Below, piece after piece: positions 50,098-61,739 of a stretch of 62,656 bases of DNA; position 1 is the stretch's first letter, and every line of letters begins with the position of its first letter. The stretch is from Spirogloea muscicola (taxonomy: Eukaryota > Streptophyta > Zygnematophyceae > Spirogloeales > Spirogloeaceae), in assembly GCA_009602725.1 (NCBI GenBank), contig WELB01000247.1, positions 87,566 to 150,221 on the forward strand, given 5' to 3'. The notes under the pieces were generated by a model. It did no database searches and was not told the origin of the DNA. It saw only the letters and a program-made list of their open reading frames with translations. The position numbers were made by a program, and so were the translations under genes.

Positions 50098-53000
50098 GAG
50101 GACGGGGTGATTTCCGCCGTCGGCCCGGGCCTCCAGGTGAGCTTTGTGCGCCTCCTGGACAGCTGATCTCCGGCCGTCGTGGCGACAAGGCCCACTGAAT
50201 GGGAGTGCAAGCTTCTGTGAGCACCGGTTATAAGAGCTGCTAGAAGGCTTGAGACGGCTTCATTCTGCACTGGCTGTCACGTTAGCTACTGTTCTCAGTG
50301 GTGTCGCAGGTGCCGGAGGGCACGAGGATAATAGACGCGGCCGGCAAGTTCGTGATGCCAGGTACATTCTCCTCCGCACATTCTCCATGCAGCGGTTGCC
50401 TCACATAGCACAGAGTGCAAGGCAGATGAGTAGTAGCATTTCAGCGCCAGTGACTTGGGAAGCTGCAAGAGCCAACTTGACAAGGACCTTCTTAGGCTAG
50501 CCCTTCACTGGCCAAAGGCTCCTGCTGGAACGTGGCGAGCTTGCCTGATCTCGACCGAGGCGCTCTTGTCAGGCGGGATCGATCCCCACACGCACCTCGA
50601 CATGCCATTCATGGGGACGTCGACCTGCGACGACTTTTACAGCGGCCAGGCGGCTGCCTTGGCTGGCGGCACGACCATGCACATCGACTTTGCCATGCCG
50701 ATTGACGGTGACGCCCTCAAGGGCTTTGAGGAGCACAGGAAGAAGGCCAAGAAAGCCGTCATGGACTACGGCTTCCACATCGCCGTCAACGGCTGGAGCG
50801 ACAAGATGAGCCTCGACATGGAAGAGCTGGTCAGGCAAGGTGACCTTCCTGTGTGATGTGAGCGTGTGAGAAGACTTAGACATAGACTGCAGTCACATCT
50901 GAGACTGCTTCTTACAGTCACCTGCTAAAGCTGGCCCATGACTCACCTTGTGCCCATGGCCACTACTTGGACGACAGGCGTAAATTCGTTCAAGTTCTTC
51001 ATGGCGTACAAGGACACCCTGCAAGTCACTGATGAGCAGCTGCTGGCCGGGTTTCAGAAGTGCAAGGACCTTGGCGCCATCGCTCAGGTGTCTAGCTCCA
51101 TCTTTGGTCGGGCTAGCAGCCAACCAGTAGCCATTGTGAGCTTCCAGTCGAGCATGTTCGCACGCTGCGTGCATTTGAAACAGGGATGAATCTTCTGTTG
51201 GGTCCACTAATTTGCAGGTTCATGCTGAAAATGGGGATGCAGTGGTCATGGGACAAAGAAGAATGATTGATCTGGGCATCACTGGGCCCGAGGGTCACGC
51301 TCTCTCACGCCCCGCTGTGGTAATCACTGCAAGCATCATCAGGCTCTGAGAGAGCTTCAAGCCAGCTGTTCTTTTGAGCGAGGACTCCTCTGTTGTCACA
51401 AGATCCTGAGCCTGCCTGTGGTTGCGTTATTTCCTGGTCATGATACTATGATGGTTTTGTCGTCACAAGATCCTGAGCCTGCCTGTGGTTGCGTTATTTC
51501 CTGGTCATGATACTATGATGGTTTTGTCCTGATGACTCTGCAGCTAGAGGGAGAAGCAACGGCTCGAGCCATTCGCCTGGCCAAGTTTGTGAATGTGCCC
51601 CTATATGTGGTCCACGTCATGAGCATTGATGCCTTGGAGGAGGTTGCTAAAGCACGTCTTGCAGGTGCATAAGTGAGACTTGCACCAGAATGATTTGTTG
51701 TCTGGCTGACTGCATGTCTAGCCCTGCAAAGAGCTTAGCATCTACAAGTGCAAATTACATGTGGTATAAATACTCAGTACACATCAGAAGGCTTTCCAAA
51801 AGATTGAACTACGAAACACTGCAGGACAACGCGTGATTGGCGAGCCCGTCATCTCTGGTCTTGTCCTTGACGACTCGTACATCTGGGACACCGACTTCAG
51901 AAAAGCTGCTCAGTACTGTTATCAGTAGAACCCAGCCTGCACTGCTAGTGGACTGCTATGCCCCAACTGTGACTGTCGGCGATGAGCAGGATTATGCCGT
52001 CTTAGAGTCTCTTGGCTTGTTGGAAATAGGTATGTGATGAGTCCTCCTATACGTGGCGCTGCGCATGGCAAAGCACTTCGAGCGGCTCTGGCTGGTGGAA
52101 TTCTTCAGGTCAATCTCTGCTTCTACTCTTCTGAAGCTTTTCACTGCAGTTCCACTTACAATGGCACCTTATTATCATCTCAGATCTTTCTTTGCAAGCG
52201 CTTTAGGATGCGATACATGATGAGTCTCTTATTCTTGTCTTTGTGCAGGTTGTGGGTACAGATCACTGCCCTTTCAACTCCAGCCAGAAGGCCATGGGAA
52301 AAGACGACTTTCGCCTGATTCCCAATGGCGTAAATGGTATTGCTACCTAACACCATCTTTGCCTGTTTGCCACCGGACAGCTTGTGTTACTTCTCCACCT
52401 TACACACCCCTGACTTGAAAAATTTGAAGTTCTTGATAGTTAAGAGTGTGTATGTGGTATCTGGTAACCTCCACTTTGGCCACGACCATAATGTGAGCTA
52501 TCAGCCGTCCATCGACATGACCAGGAATTTCTGAGCGCATGATCATCACATGGGACGCTATGGTGGTAAGCAGAAGGCCTTGCATGTGAGGCATTTTTGC
52601 CTTGTGAAACTTGACTGTCTGTTGTACGTCACGAGTTGGCTTGATTTACACCACCTTTATTCTGCATCGCCTCTCTCACCCACTTCTCCTATCATTCCTG
52701 CAGAACTCTGGATTGGTAACGCTTTCAGATTTCGTGCGTATGACTAGTGCTGCTTGGTAAGAATATGAGGAGAGACCACATGCAAATACTTGAAGCAAGC
52801 AGGCACTTCTTGAGGTGCAAATTGTGAGGGACGGTTGATTCTAACATGCTGTTTAGCAAGCCGTGCGGAAAGTAAGACTGATGAAAGTTTTTATGCTGTA
52901 GCGCTCAGATTTTCAACATCTATCCCCAGAAGGGCCTCATTGCGCCGGGCTCAGATGCTGACATTATCATCCTGGACCCCAACAAGACGACCACAATGTG

Positions 53001-53385
53001 GGATGTTACATTACATTCCCAGATGGACACGAACATCTACGCTGGCTGGAGCATGAAGGTGCTGCGCACAATGCTGGTATCAGTTGCATAGACCAGATGC
53101 CAAGTAGGAAGTACTATATAAACCTTCAAGGTCTTCATCGGTCTCTCGTCATCGTATAAGTAAGACTCTGACTACCTGGTGCAGGGCAATATCGAGGTCA
53201 CTGTGAGCCAAGGCAAGGTTGTGTGGGAGAAAGGACAGCTGAGTGTGACCGAAGGTGCAGGGCGGTACATACCAATGCCAACATTCGGTCATCTCTACGA
53301 CGGCCTCGACAAGCTGGATGCTGAGCTTCTGGAGCTGTATAGGACCCCTGTGTCACATACGGGAAGGCCTCCATCAAATGTGTGA
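50098..53385 (+). CDS. DPYS: Dihydropyrimidinase (5' end missing)
   Basis: Hydrolyses dihydrouracil/dihydrothymine in reductive pyrimidine breakdown. Exons: 50098-50136, 50310-50361, 50573-50839, 50978-51087, 51218-51319, 51544-51664, 51825-51912, 52030-52108, 52249-52336, 52525-52565, 52704-52756, 52902-53058, 53185-53385; all in phase, 465 residues present. Metal-site motifs are intact: [20 protein letters not shown] (carboxylated Lys), VHAENGD, YVVHVMS and [36 protein letters not shown] and [16 protein letters not shown] also fit. The coding sequence begins at YVEDGVI-equivalent ([13 protein letters not shown]) right after the N at 50096, so roughly the first 30-60 residues, including the first beta strands, are missing. 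Confidence 0.93.
51395..51528. repeat. Perfect 67-bp tandem duplication in an intron
   Basis: Units 51395-51461 and 51462-51528 begin GTCACAAGATCCTGAGCC and end GATGGTTTTGTC. I see no mismatch. They lie in the intron before the exon at 51544 of the dihydropyrimidinase gene, ending 15 bases before it. Confidence 0.9.
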
Positions 53386-53399
53386 AGCCCATATGGGTC

Positions 53400-53479
53400 C
53401 AGGCCAAAGCTGAATGCTGAGCTGCTGCAGCTGTATAAGACCCCTCGATTACCCACGGGCTGGGTCAAGCACGGGTGAG
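53400..53479 (+). pseudogene. Duplicated relic of the dihydropyrimidinase terminal exon
   Basis: The frame 53404-53478 reads PKLNAELLQLYKTPRLPTG and ends in TGA. The genuine exon reads [19 protein letters not shown] about 90 bases upstream. The preceding AG at 53401-53402 would not splice in phase after the 53058 donor, so I read it as a diverged tandem duplicate rather than an alternative exon. Confidence 0.7.
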
Positions 53480-54479
53480 CTGCAAGCTTTGCCTTTCCAT
53501 GGTTGACAGAATTGCAGCCTCCCACCTGTCTTCAGTCAATTGTAATTTGACTGTGGGAAATGCTTAGATAGTAATCCAGACACAGGAGATCTGAACTTCG
53601 ACCGAGGAGGATGAAATCTAATCTGTTAATGAAATTATCTTCGTTAGAAAACACGAGCTATGCTTGCACGGCACTCATTAACGAAGAAGCGAGACAAGGT
53701 GGTTAGCACCAGCACGGGTTGTCACTGGAGACGAGCAGACTCAACGAGCGAAGGGTGCTTCCCTGGTTGCTGTAAATTCTGTCCGGACCCCCTTGCAGCT
53801 ACAAGGAGGCACACGTTCGACCGAGCTTGTTGTGACCTTGCTCAACTTGCCGGCGGATGTCCTTCCCGTTTGCGATTGAGAGCTCGATCTGCGAGCCTGA
53901 ATAGAGGCCCTGCTCCCTTTATGCTCCCTGCTCACTGAAGAAGGATGCCACGCAATACGAGCAGTGCTCTCACAAGGGTGGGGTGCGCTTAAGGAGCTCT
54001 CTTGCCTTGTGTGCTGCGGCCCCGACTTAGCACCCTCCTGCCTTCACAAGGTCCCTGGCTCCTTTCGCTCTAGTGATGCACTCTTCTTCAGAATGGCGCT
54101 TATGGTCTTGCGGCCACCTCCTGTCTTGCTCAGCCAAACCCCTCTTGACCTCCCTGCCTGTGCGCTTATGAGCGGAAGACGAGAAGCGGGGACAAGAGGG
54201 ATGACACAAACGCAGGTAGCGGCACAACGGCAAGCCGCACATTGCTATCAACAGGCTGCAAGGCGTGCTTGACGTGGCACGCTTGAACATGCTTATACGA
54301 CCCTATTACTGGCACTGACTTTCAAGGTCGGGTGCTGGCTGCGCCTCTTGCACTTGTCCGAAGGAAGGCTTTTCTAGGAGGAGGCGGTCGTGAAAGCCCA
54401 GCATGGACCAGAGGACTGAGCTGCACTTCCGTGGACTTCCCAGTGGAGGCAGAGGCTGTGGATGAGAGAAGGTCTCCCA
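53480..54479. other. Spacer, nothing recognised
   Basis: About 1 kb without domain-bearing frames, RNA genes or clear LINE parts. Confidence 0.35.
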
Positions 54480-54939
54480 GAAGGGGGCAATGAGTAGGTT
54501 AGTGGGAAGGTTCTTGTTAGAAGGGGGCCATGGCTGTGGGTGTGAAAGGGCAGCCCAAAGAAGAGGGGGCAAAGGTCCAAAAGCCTGCCCGAAGAAACAG
54601 CTAATAAATGTAAGGCAATATCTATGAGATGCCAGCCCAACGAAGAAGAAGCTTAAAAAGGCGGAAGGCCATCATATCAATTTTTCTTTTTAAAAATACA
54701 TATTTATTAAAATTACTATCTGTAACTCCGAAGAGGCGGGAGTCAGAGAAAGAACCAAGTTCTCCATTGTAAAGCATTGATGTGAAGAGTAAGTTAATCT
54801 ACAGGGGGCGAGGGCTGTGAAGAGCCAGCCCGGAAAAGAGGGACAAAAGCCAAAGGGGCCGGAAAGAAGTTTATCTCCAATGGGGGCAAGGGCTGTGATA
54901 AGCCAGCCCGAAGAGAATTGACAAGGTCCGAAGAAGATT
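54480..54939 (-). mobile_element. Row of LINE 3'-UTR hairpins
   Basis: Minus-oriented units near 54530 (GGCTGTGGGTGTGAAAGGGC), 54620 (GAGATGCCAGCCC), 54805 (GGGCTGTGAAGAGCCAGCCC) and 54890 (GGGCTGTGATAAGCCAGCCC). They form the distal 3' UTR of the LINE copy at 54940-56770, broken by an AT-rich stretch at 54675-54720. Confidence 0.65.
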
Positions 54940-56770
54940 TTCGTGTATTTGAAACAAACGAAGGCCAAATGGCCGAGTACAAATGCAAGCACATCTAAAG
55001 ACCTACATACTCTACAGCAAATTGACCCGCTCAGTAACCACGGGTCACAACATAAACGTCGCTAATCGATGCCTGAATACTAGATGTCAGATACGAAGCC
55101 CTTCTGCCACCAACTAGAGCTCGGCCAGCTTTCTGGTGCAAGGCATTAGCCTGAGCACGCTGCAAACAGGCCGAAACTCGTTGTCGCAACAAAGACCGAT
55201 ATGCAGCTGGCAAGCCCAACTCAGCCGGAAACACATCTGCACGACGTGTGTAGCCTAGATTGGCAATGTTTTGGAGGAGGGTGTGGAAACGAGGACCCAG
55301 ACAATCAAAGACGTTGATTGCCGCTGGCAGGAGCTGATCGCATTGAGGGTAGTCGGAGTAGTGCTGCAGCTTTCTTTGTTCTGCAACGCCCACTGCGTGA
55401 TCAGCGAGTGTGTGTTGATGCTGGTCCCTTGTACGCCTCCGTTACAACAACGTCGACCAGGGCCCGGGGTCCTCCACCAGGTTGCACGCCCACAATGTCA
55501 AGTGTGCGGCGATGATGACGTCCCTGGGCGTCCGTGGTAATAGGCATGATATCGTTGACTTCCACGACTGCGCGGTAGCCGGCGTCGCGCATCAAGCCCG
55601 CCAGGGCATCGCGGAGGAGGTTGTGGATGCCCACCACTTCTGGTCCAGTGGGGCATCTCAGCATGTGAGTGGCGAGCTCAGCACCCTCTGCACGGAGGCC
55701 GCACTCGCACTGCCGCACCCGGATCAGGCAGTTAGGTGGGAGGCCGAGGAAGAGTTGAAGCGAAGTCCGAAAGGCCTCGGAGCTGATGCTGAAGGCGTTG
55801 GCGACGGTGTGAGAGGTGATCCAATCCGTGGCACCAGGTGCGGCAAGAGAAGTAAGTCTTGCCAGGCTCCTTGGATTATTCTCAATCTCTGGCAGCCTCC
55901 TCAACCTTCTGCGGCACTCGTCTTCCACTGCCGTAACCAGTCTGGATTCCCCTCGATCAGCAGCTTGGGCGAGGGCGGAGAATGGCGTGAGCAGGGGTTG
56001 GAGAGAGGGGAAAGAGCCGATGGCTGAGTTGCGGATGCTCCTCAGATCCTCTTGGAAGGGGAAGGGGCCTTCCTCCACATGGCGTACAGGGTCGTGGAGG
56101 CAAGGAAAGCGCATGGGTAGCAGAGAGGCGTTCTGGTGCCAGCAGCCCAGGAAAGCTGCTTGCGCCGTCTGCTCCAACGACCGGCAGCCAAGGCCGCCCA
56201 TGCGGGTGGGAAGGGAGGCCTGGAGGGAAGCTGCAGCTGAGGGGAACGATGAAGAATGTAGTAGGGATGCCAGAGATTGCTGAAGGGAGTCATCATATTC
56301 CTTGTAGAGATTCACCACCATGCCTAATGGGGCGACTGCCCGTTGAAGATAGCAAGCCCGTTGGCCGATGCAGCGGGTGAGAATGGCCAACGCCAGCTGT
56401 GTGTCCCCAAGGAGGGGAAGGGAAGGGGAGGGCGAGGTGTTTATGAAGGCGCTCCCGCAAGTCCACCGCCACGTGAGTTGGTGTACCGAAGGGAACCTTG
56501 AGGATGGCCAGGCCATTGGCAGGGGTCTGACAGCCGTGGGGGAGCTGAAGGTTGGCGGGGAGACCGCGTGGGGACCAGGCCACGCTCTTGGACGGGCAGA
56601 CCCGCAGGCCCATCAGGTCCAATTCGCGAACGAGCAATGGGTAAGCCGCCATGACTGCAGCTGGAGGTCCAATGATGTGTGTGTCATCCGCGTAGGAAGG
56701 GAAGAGAAGGTGGGTGTTGGCTCTGGGTGCGCCGAATAGCCCGGGAAGGGGCCAAAAGCCGCTAATTTAA
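54940..56770 (-). mobile_element. Largest LINE copy: RT palm end, Cys-His knuckle, restriction-like endonuclease, C-terminus
   Basis: Read downward from about 56770: LPGLFGAPRANTHLLFP, then the reverse-transcriptase core SYADDTHIIG (56700-56665) and LMGLRVCPSKSVAW. After a frameshift near 56430 come LAILTRCIGQRACYLQR and GMVVNLYKEYDDSLQ. The knuckle is CECGLRAEGAELATHMLRC. The endonuclease-like part is HHRRTLDIVGVQPGGG and ALVDVVVTEAYKG. After a second frameshift near 55400 come RKLQHYSDYPQCDQLLPAAI, CLQRAQANALHQKAGRALVG and SISDVYVVTRGY (stop 55031-55033), then the UTR. An in-frame TAA at about 56773 and unrelated sequence mark the 5' truncation. Presence of a C-terminal restriction-like endonuclease recalls the Dualen/RandI clade of green algae; the clade is inference. 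Confidence 0.85.
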
Positions 56771-56839
56771 AAGTGTGGGGTAGGATGAACCACTTAATAA
56801 CTATGAGTGAGGAGCCGCACATCGGAAAAACCGGAAAGC

Positions 56840-57000
56840 ACTAAGACAGTGGCTGTGAGAGACCATCCAAAAGAAGGTAACAAGGTCAGAAAGAGAATTG
56901 CTCGCCCACAGAGGGTAGGGGCTGGGAAAGGCCAGCCCAAAAAGAATGGACAAGGTCCAAAGAGCCAAAGGGTGCCGGAAAGGCAAAACACACAGCTAGA
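56840..57000 (-). mobile_element. LINE 3'-UTR fragment with hairpins
   Basis: Minus-oriented GGCTGTGAGAGACCATCC near 56850, and GGGGCTGGGAAAGGCCAGCC near 56925 followed by AAAAAGAATGGACAAGG. It abuts the 5' end of the large LINE copy, so that copy probably inserted into, or next to, an older tail. Confidence 0.6.
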
Positions 57001-57289
57001 CACTACACGACCCCAGGAAGAAGCTCAGTACCCACGAGTGAGCAGCAGCAAGTCCGAGTGACTAGCAGCTGGGAAAGAGGCACTCCGTCGAGAACCAGAG
57101 GCAGCTGCCATAGCGAGGCCTGCGCGCGAGTGGACTGCATGAGCCAGGGACAGCCAGAAAGGGCAGGATCGCAGAAGTACTCTCCGTGACTTCTCTCACT
57201 AATGGAGAGTAGTTCCGTGTTTTTGGACACCTCCCAGCCACCGCCCTCTCATGAAAGCGTCCTTCTTCTTGTGGACATCTTCCGACCCT

Positions 57290-57365
57290 CACCCTTGGTC
57301 ATTCCGTATCCTGGGCTGGGCTTCTCACAGCCATTGCTCTACACTTGAAGAGCTCTTACTTTATT
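57290..57365 (+). mobile_element. LINE hairpin remnant upstream of RNase T2
   Basis: GGGCTGGGCTTCTCACAGCC near 57314, preceded by TTGGTCATTCCGTATCC, the decayed spacer seen before other plus-oriented hairpins. Same orientation as RNase T2. Confidence 0.5.
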
Positions 57366-57575
57366 CCTTCTTGCTGGGCACTTGGTCAAGATCAAGTAAT
57401 GTAGGTCATACTATAAGTCACCCGCAGTGGCGTGGAAACGGTGCCGCCGGCAGAGCGCACGTGGGCTCGGCTGCAGCCGCCGCACGCGCGCGCGCGGGGC
57501 GCGTGCGCATCCCCGCCGCGCGTTCCCAGGGATACCCCCCTCCCTCTCTCTCACTCTCTCACTCCCTTATCCACG

Positions 57576-57879
<304 letters not shown>

Positions 57880-58062
57880 NCCCGCTCCTCCCCTCCTTCT
57901 TTCCCTTCCCTTCTCTCTCCTCCCCCCGTCCTCCCCTTTCTCCCCGCCCTTCTCGCAGCCCGTGCATACAAAAGTCACTCGCCCACCGCATCCCATCCAT
58001 CACACCTGCAGCCCCGGTCTTCCCATACCGCTGCTCCTCCCCCTCCTCCAGCTGCAGGCTCC

Positions 58063-59612
58063 ATGGCGGCCGAGGCGCTGGCGCAGGTGGTTGCGACGAC
58101 AATGGCAGCCGGGGCCGCCACCGGCGCCGCCAGCTTCGACTTCTTCTACTTCGTGCAGCAGTGGCCGGGGTCGTACTGCGACGGCAACAGGTGCGAATGC
58201 TGCCCCACCCTGGCTCAGCCCCTGCGCCCGCCTGCCTGGACGGTGATTCCATGCCTTGGCCAGGTCGTCTGTTCTTGACTTCTAGAAGAAGATGTCACCA
58301 CCATATGTCATACATGCTGTAGAAATCAAGCAGGTCTTCTTCTGACAGGAAGTGCTGCTACAATCCCGACAAGGGCAAGCCCGAGGAGCAGTTCTCCATC
58401 CACGGTCTGTGGCCCAACTACGCAGACGGCAGCTGGCCCCACGACTGCGATGACAGCCGGAGCTTTGACATGTCCGAGGTTGGGCCGCCTCCACTTGCAA
58501 CCCAGAATCGCCTTTTAATCTCAGCACAGCCAGCTTCCTTGTGTGCCCTAGTCGTCACCTTCCGCTCAGTATAACATCCCCAGATTTAGCCCATGAGCAT
58601 TCCTTTCCAGCTTGATTGGATGCTCATGGCCAATGGGGGATAGAGGGCTTGCGCTTGGTGTGCTCATGCAGCTTACCATCTGTTGTTTTCCAGATAAGTG
58701 ACCTGGAAGATGACCTGGAGACTTACTGGGACACCCTGAATTGCCCCGCTAGCAAGGGTGAAAGCTTCTGGTCGCATGAGTGGAGCAAGCACGGGACCTG
58801 TGCTGACACCTTAGGGGACGAGCATGCCTACTTCAATGTGAGCAAGATTTGTGTAATATCATCAAGGTCGAATATCTTCGATCTTGAACTGCTCATAAGT
58901 ATACCCAAAGATCCTAGGCCGTCAAAGAGCGGGTAAACATCGCTCCATTCTGGAGGAGGTTTGGAGCCTTGTGTACTAGAAAGGATGTCTCGCCTGAGCT
59001 ATCTCCGACTATCTGCTCAATTCCTCGTCATTGATGCAGGCTGCTCTACAGCTATGGAACAACACGCTCATCACACAGGCGCTTGCTGACGCTGGGATCA
59101 CGCCTGGGTAAGCACTGTTTCCTCCTGTGTCGCTCCTTCAAGGAGCCTCGGACAATGTCAGCAAAACACGAGAACAGAGCACCTACTTTGCAAAGAGGCA
59201 GACTGATGACGATCTTCAAGAGTCGGCAGAAACTCACTCTAGCCCTACTCTTGCTGCAGGGCGAGCTACAATTTCCGTGACATCATGGATACCATAACAA
59301 ACTATGTAGGCTTCAAGCCAGCAATCGAGTGCAACATTGACCGAGAGAAGAGGCCCCAGCTATACCAGGTGCTTGACATTCTCAAGCTCCCTGCCATAAC
59401 ATGGCCAATCACTCGCATATTATCGAGGATAAATCCTGGTGCTCAGTTTCTTGCTCTACCTCATTGTAACAGGCATCTGACGCTTTTAAGCTCCGCGCAT
59501 CCGGCTGCAGGTCTACATCTGCGTGGATACAGATGGCCAAACATTGATTGATTGCCCCATCTATCCGAAAGTCAGGGCCTGTCCCAAAACTGTGGCGTTC
59601 CCCTTGTTCTGA
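58063..59612 (+). CDS. Ribonuclease T2 family (S-like RNase)
   Basis: Endoribonuclease of the T2 family, usually secreted or vacuolar, used in RNA turnover and phosphate recycling. Exons 58063-58190, 58349-58478, 58694-58837, 59040-59107, 59260-59368, 59511-59612 give 226 residues in phase. [16 protein letters not shown] opens the mature domain. The two catalytic boxes are intact: [16 protein letters not shown] (catalytic His) and [10 protein letters not shown] (Glu, Lys, His). [21 protein letters not shown] and [20 protein letters not shown] follow. Cysteines are placed for the conserved disulfides. The N-terminal 24 residues are Ala-rich without a basic start or strong Leu core, so the signal peptide is weak or the true start lies elsewhere. 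Confidence 0.94.
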
Positions 59613-61139
59613 TCAAGACCTGCAACTATCACAGAAGATTAAATATGAAATAAACAATTGCCTGTGCGTTTTACGATCTGCCATATATGCTATGCTATAT
59701 ATGCTACATGTCACTGTACATGGATGCTTGCGGAGCCCAGCTTGTCGTCTGTGGAATGTTTGATATATATATATATATATATCTCGGAGTTTGATAGCTA
59801 GACTGAGTAGTTGTTCAACTGCTTCTGAGGTGCAAGTTGCTCCAAGCGAGCACACCAAATGACCTAAGTTGGTTAATGTCAATTCCACCTTCGTCTGCGT
59901 ATAATAACGAACTTTAAGAAGGATAAAGTCTGAATGCTTGATCATGTAAGGCGCAAGATCGATAACTTGAGCCACATGCTGGTGAAGTAGTACATAAATT
60001 GGCAACTTCAAAGTGCAATCAGGACCGTCATCACAGAAACACGTTACATCGAAGTGTTTTTTATTAAGGTGAGAAGGTAACAGAGGTGACCACTGATATG
60101 TCCTTGAGCAGTTGAGACCAGTGCTTAGAAGAGTTGAACCATAGCTGAACCCTCCTTTTGATGCGGTAAATGTGAGGAACATATGTAAGTGACAGCGTCA
60201 TGCCCTAAGTTGAATATAATATCAAGCAGAGGACCACGTGTGATGGGATGAGAGGACGGACAGAAGATGGGGCTGGGGAGCCCCATCTCAGCTCTTCCGG
60301 CACGGGTACCAACCTGCGACCTGTGACCTGCTACTTAGACCAGCAAAAGGGGGCGTGTAGAAAGGCTGGAGTGCTAAGAACCGTACCCACGACATTCATT
60401 TTGATTACTATAAGTATTATTTGCGAGAACACTTGGCCTCGGCAACGAAGTCCATGCAGTTGTCTGTGCAGCGCAATATATCTGCAAAGGCAACAAGACC
60501 ACGCGGGAGTCCACAAGTCACTGCAGAAGACCCCTTCGAGCTGCACAGCTAAGAATCCTCTACTGAAGTAGGTCGGAGTGATGTGTCAGCCCGTCCGGCT
60601 GACTTCGTGTGGCGATATTAGGAGGGGCTTGGGGGCCAGCTTCTGGTGGTAAGCAATCTGGTTGCCCTGGAGAAGCAACTCCGTCATGCTGGGCTCACAC
60701 TAAACGCTTCGTACACACGGCACGACCTTGTCGCTGTCATGCCTGGCGGTGGCCTGTGCACCATCGCCAATGTGGTTATGAGGACGCTTCCGACCGTGGC
60801 AACACGTTCTCATGGGCCAAGAAGGCGGCTCATTGATCAGCAAAGCTTCACAAATCAAGGACAGCAGACACGCTTCCCATCCTTAAAAAACGAAAGCTTG
60901 TTTTACTTGCAATTGACCTCTACGGGTTTCTTGGGGCGATTTGGCTCACCAATTCCATCAGTCTTCACGGCGAGCGGCGGCCTGGCGGCTTGATGCCGGG
61001 GGCCACACGGCAAGCTACCCAGTATTTGATTGCTCGGGCTTACTGGCTTCATTGGATGGGCCTCTCCACCTCTGCTGCAGCTCCAGAAGTTCAACTTGCA
61101 TCCACATGCTGGCCTTGCCTTGGTGCTTCCTGCTGCAAG
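59613..61139. other. Spacer with possible decayed RT fragment
   Basis: (TA)n lies at 59763-59780. A 189-codon minus frame (59613-60182) overlaps the RNase T2 3' flank and has no motif I know. A plus frame at 60646-60993 begins VALEKQLRHAGLTLNASYT, which loosely resembles the strand-loop after the reverse-transcriptase YADD box (GLxLNxxKT). It could be an old LINE piece; evidence is thin. Confidence 0.3.
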
Positions 61140-61320
61140 TTACCCTGCTGCATCGGACATCTAGTATTCAGGCATCGATTAGCGACCTTTATGTTTTGAC
61201 CCGTGGTTACTGAGCGGGTCAATCTGCTGTAGGGTTATGTAGATCTTTGAATGTGCTTGCCTTCATACTCGGCCATTTGGCCTACGTTTGTTTCAAAATA
61301 CACGAAATTTTCTGCTGCAG
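61140..61320 (+). mobile_element. LINE 3' end, SDLYVLTRGY subfamily
   Basis: Coding remnant SSIQASISDLYVLTRGY with TGA at 61211-61213, then the UTR GCGGGTCAATCTGCTGTAGG, ACTCGGCCATTTGGCCTACG and TACACGAAATTTTC, almost as at 23100-23240. Confidence 0.78.
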
Positions 61321-61359
61321 ATTACTCCTTTTTGTCCATCGGGCCCCTTCAGACCTTGT

Positions 61360-61610
61360 CCATTCCTTTGGGCTAGCCTCTCACAGGCCCCCCCTTCCAG
61401 GCGCCTAGCCTCTCTGATCTGCGGCTGCTTAGCAGGGGTTACTGAGTGATTCGTAGCAGCTATGCTTCGTTTTGTGCTTGCTTTCCTTAGCGCTTCCCCT
61501 GGCCCCCTACTCGTACTTTGTTCATTCTTTTTTGGGCTGGCTTGTCCAGCCCCTCTCCTCAATGGGCGATCCCTTTCTTCTTTCTTTCTCACAGCCACCA
61601 GTCAATTTGG
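61360..61610 (+). mobile_element. LINE 3' end, SDLRLLSRGY subfamily
   Basis: Hairpin relic GGGCTAGCCTCTCACAGGCC near 61363, coding remnant SLSDLRLLSRGY with TGA near 61443, UTR GTGATTCGTAGCAGCTATGC, then GGGCTGGCTTGTCCAGCCCC near 61536 and CCTCAATGGGCGATCCC. Confidence 0.75.
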
Positions 61611-61739
61611 AAGCGCTGCGTTTTTGTGCGGATGCGTAGAGAGAAACCTGTGACTGGCATCCCCTCAGCACCGCTCTGTCCCACCAGCCAGGCGCGGAAC
61701 GTTGGGTCTGCCCCCATAATTTGCGGCTGCCGGCAGAAA

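Noticed and set aside
59613-60182. 189-codon minus frame downstream of RNase T2
   Set aside because: No motif, includes a TA repeat (IYIYIY), overlaps the likely 3' UTR; left as unassigned.
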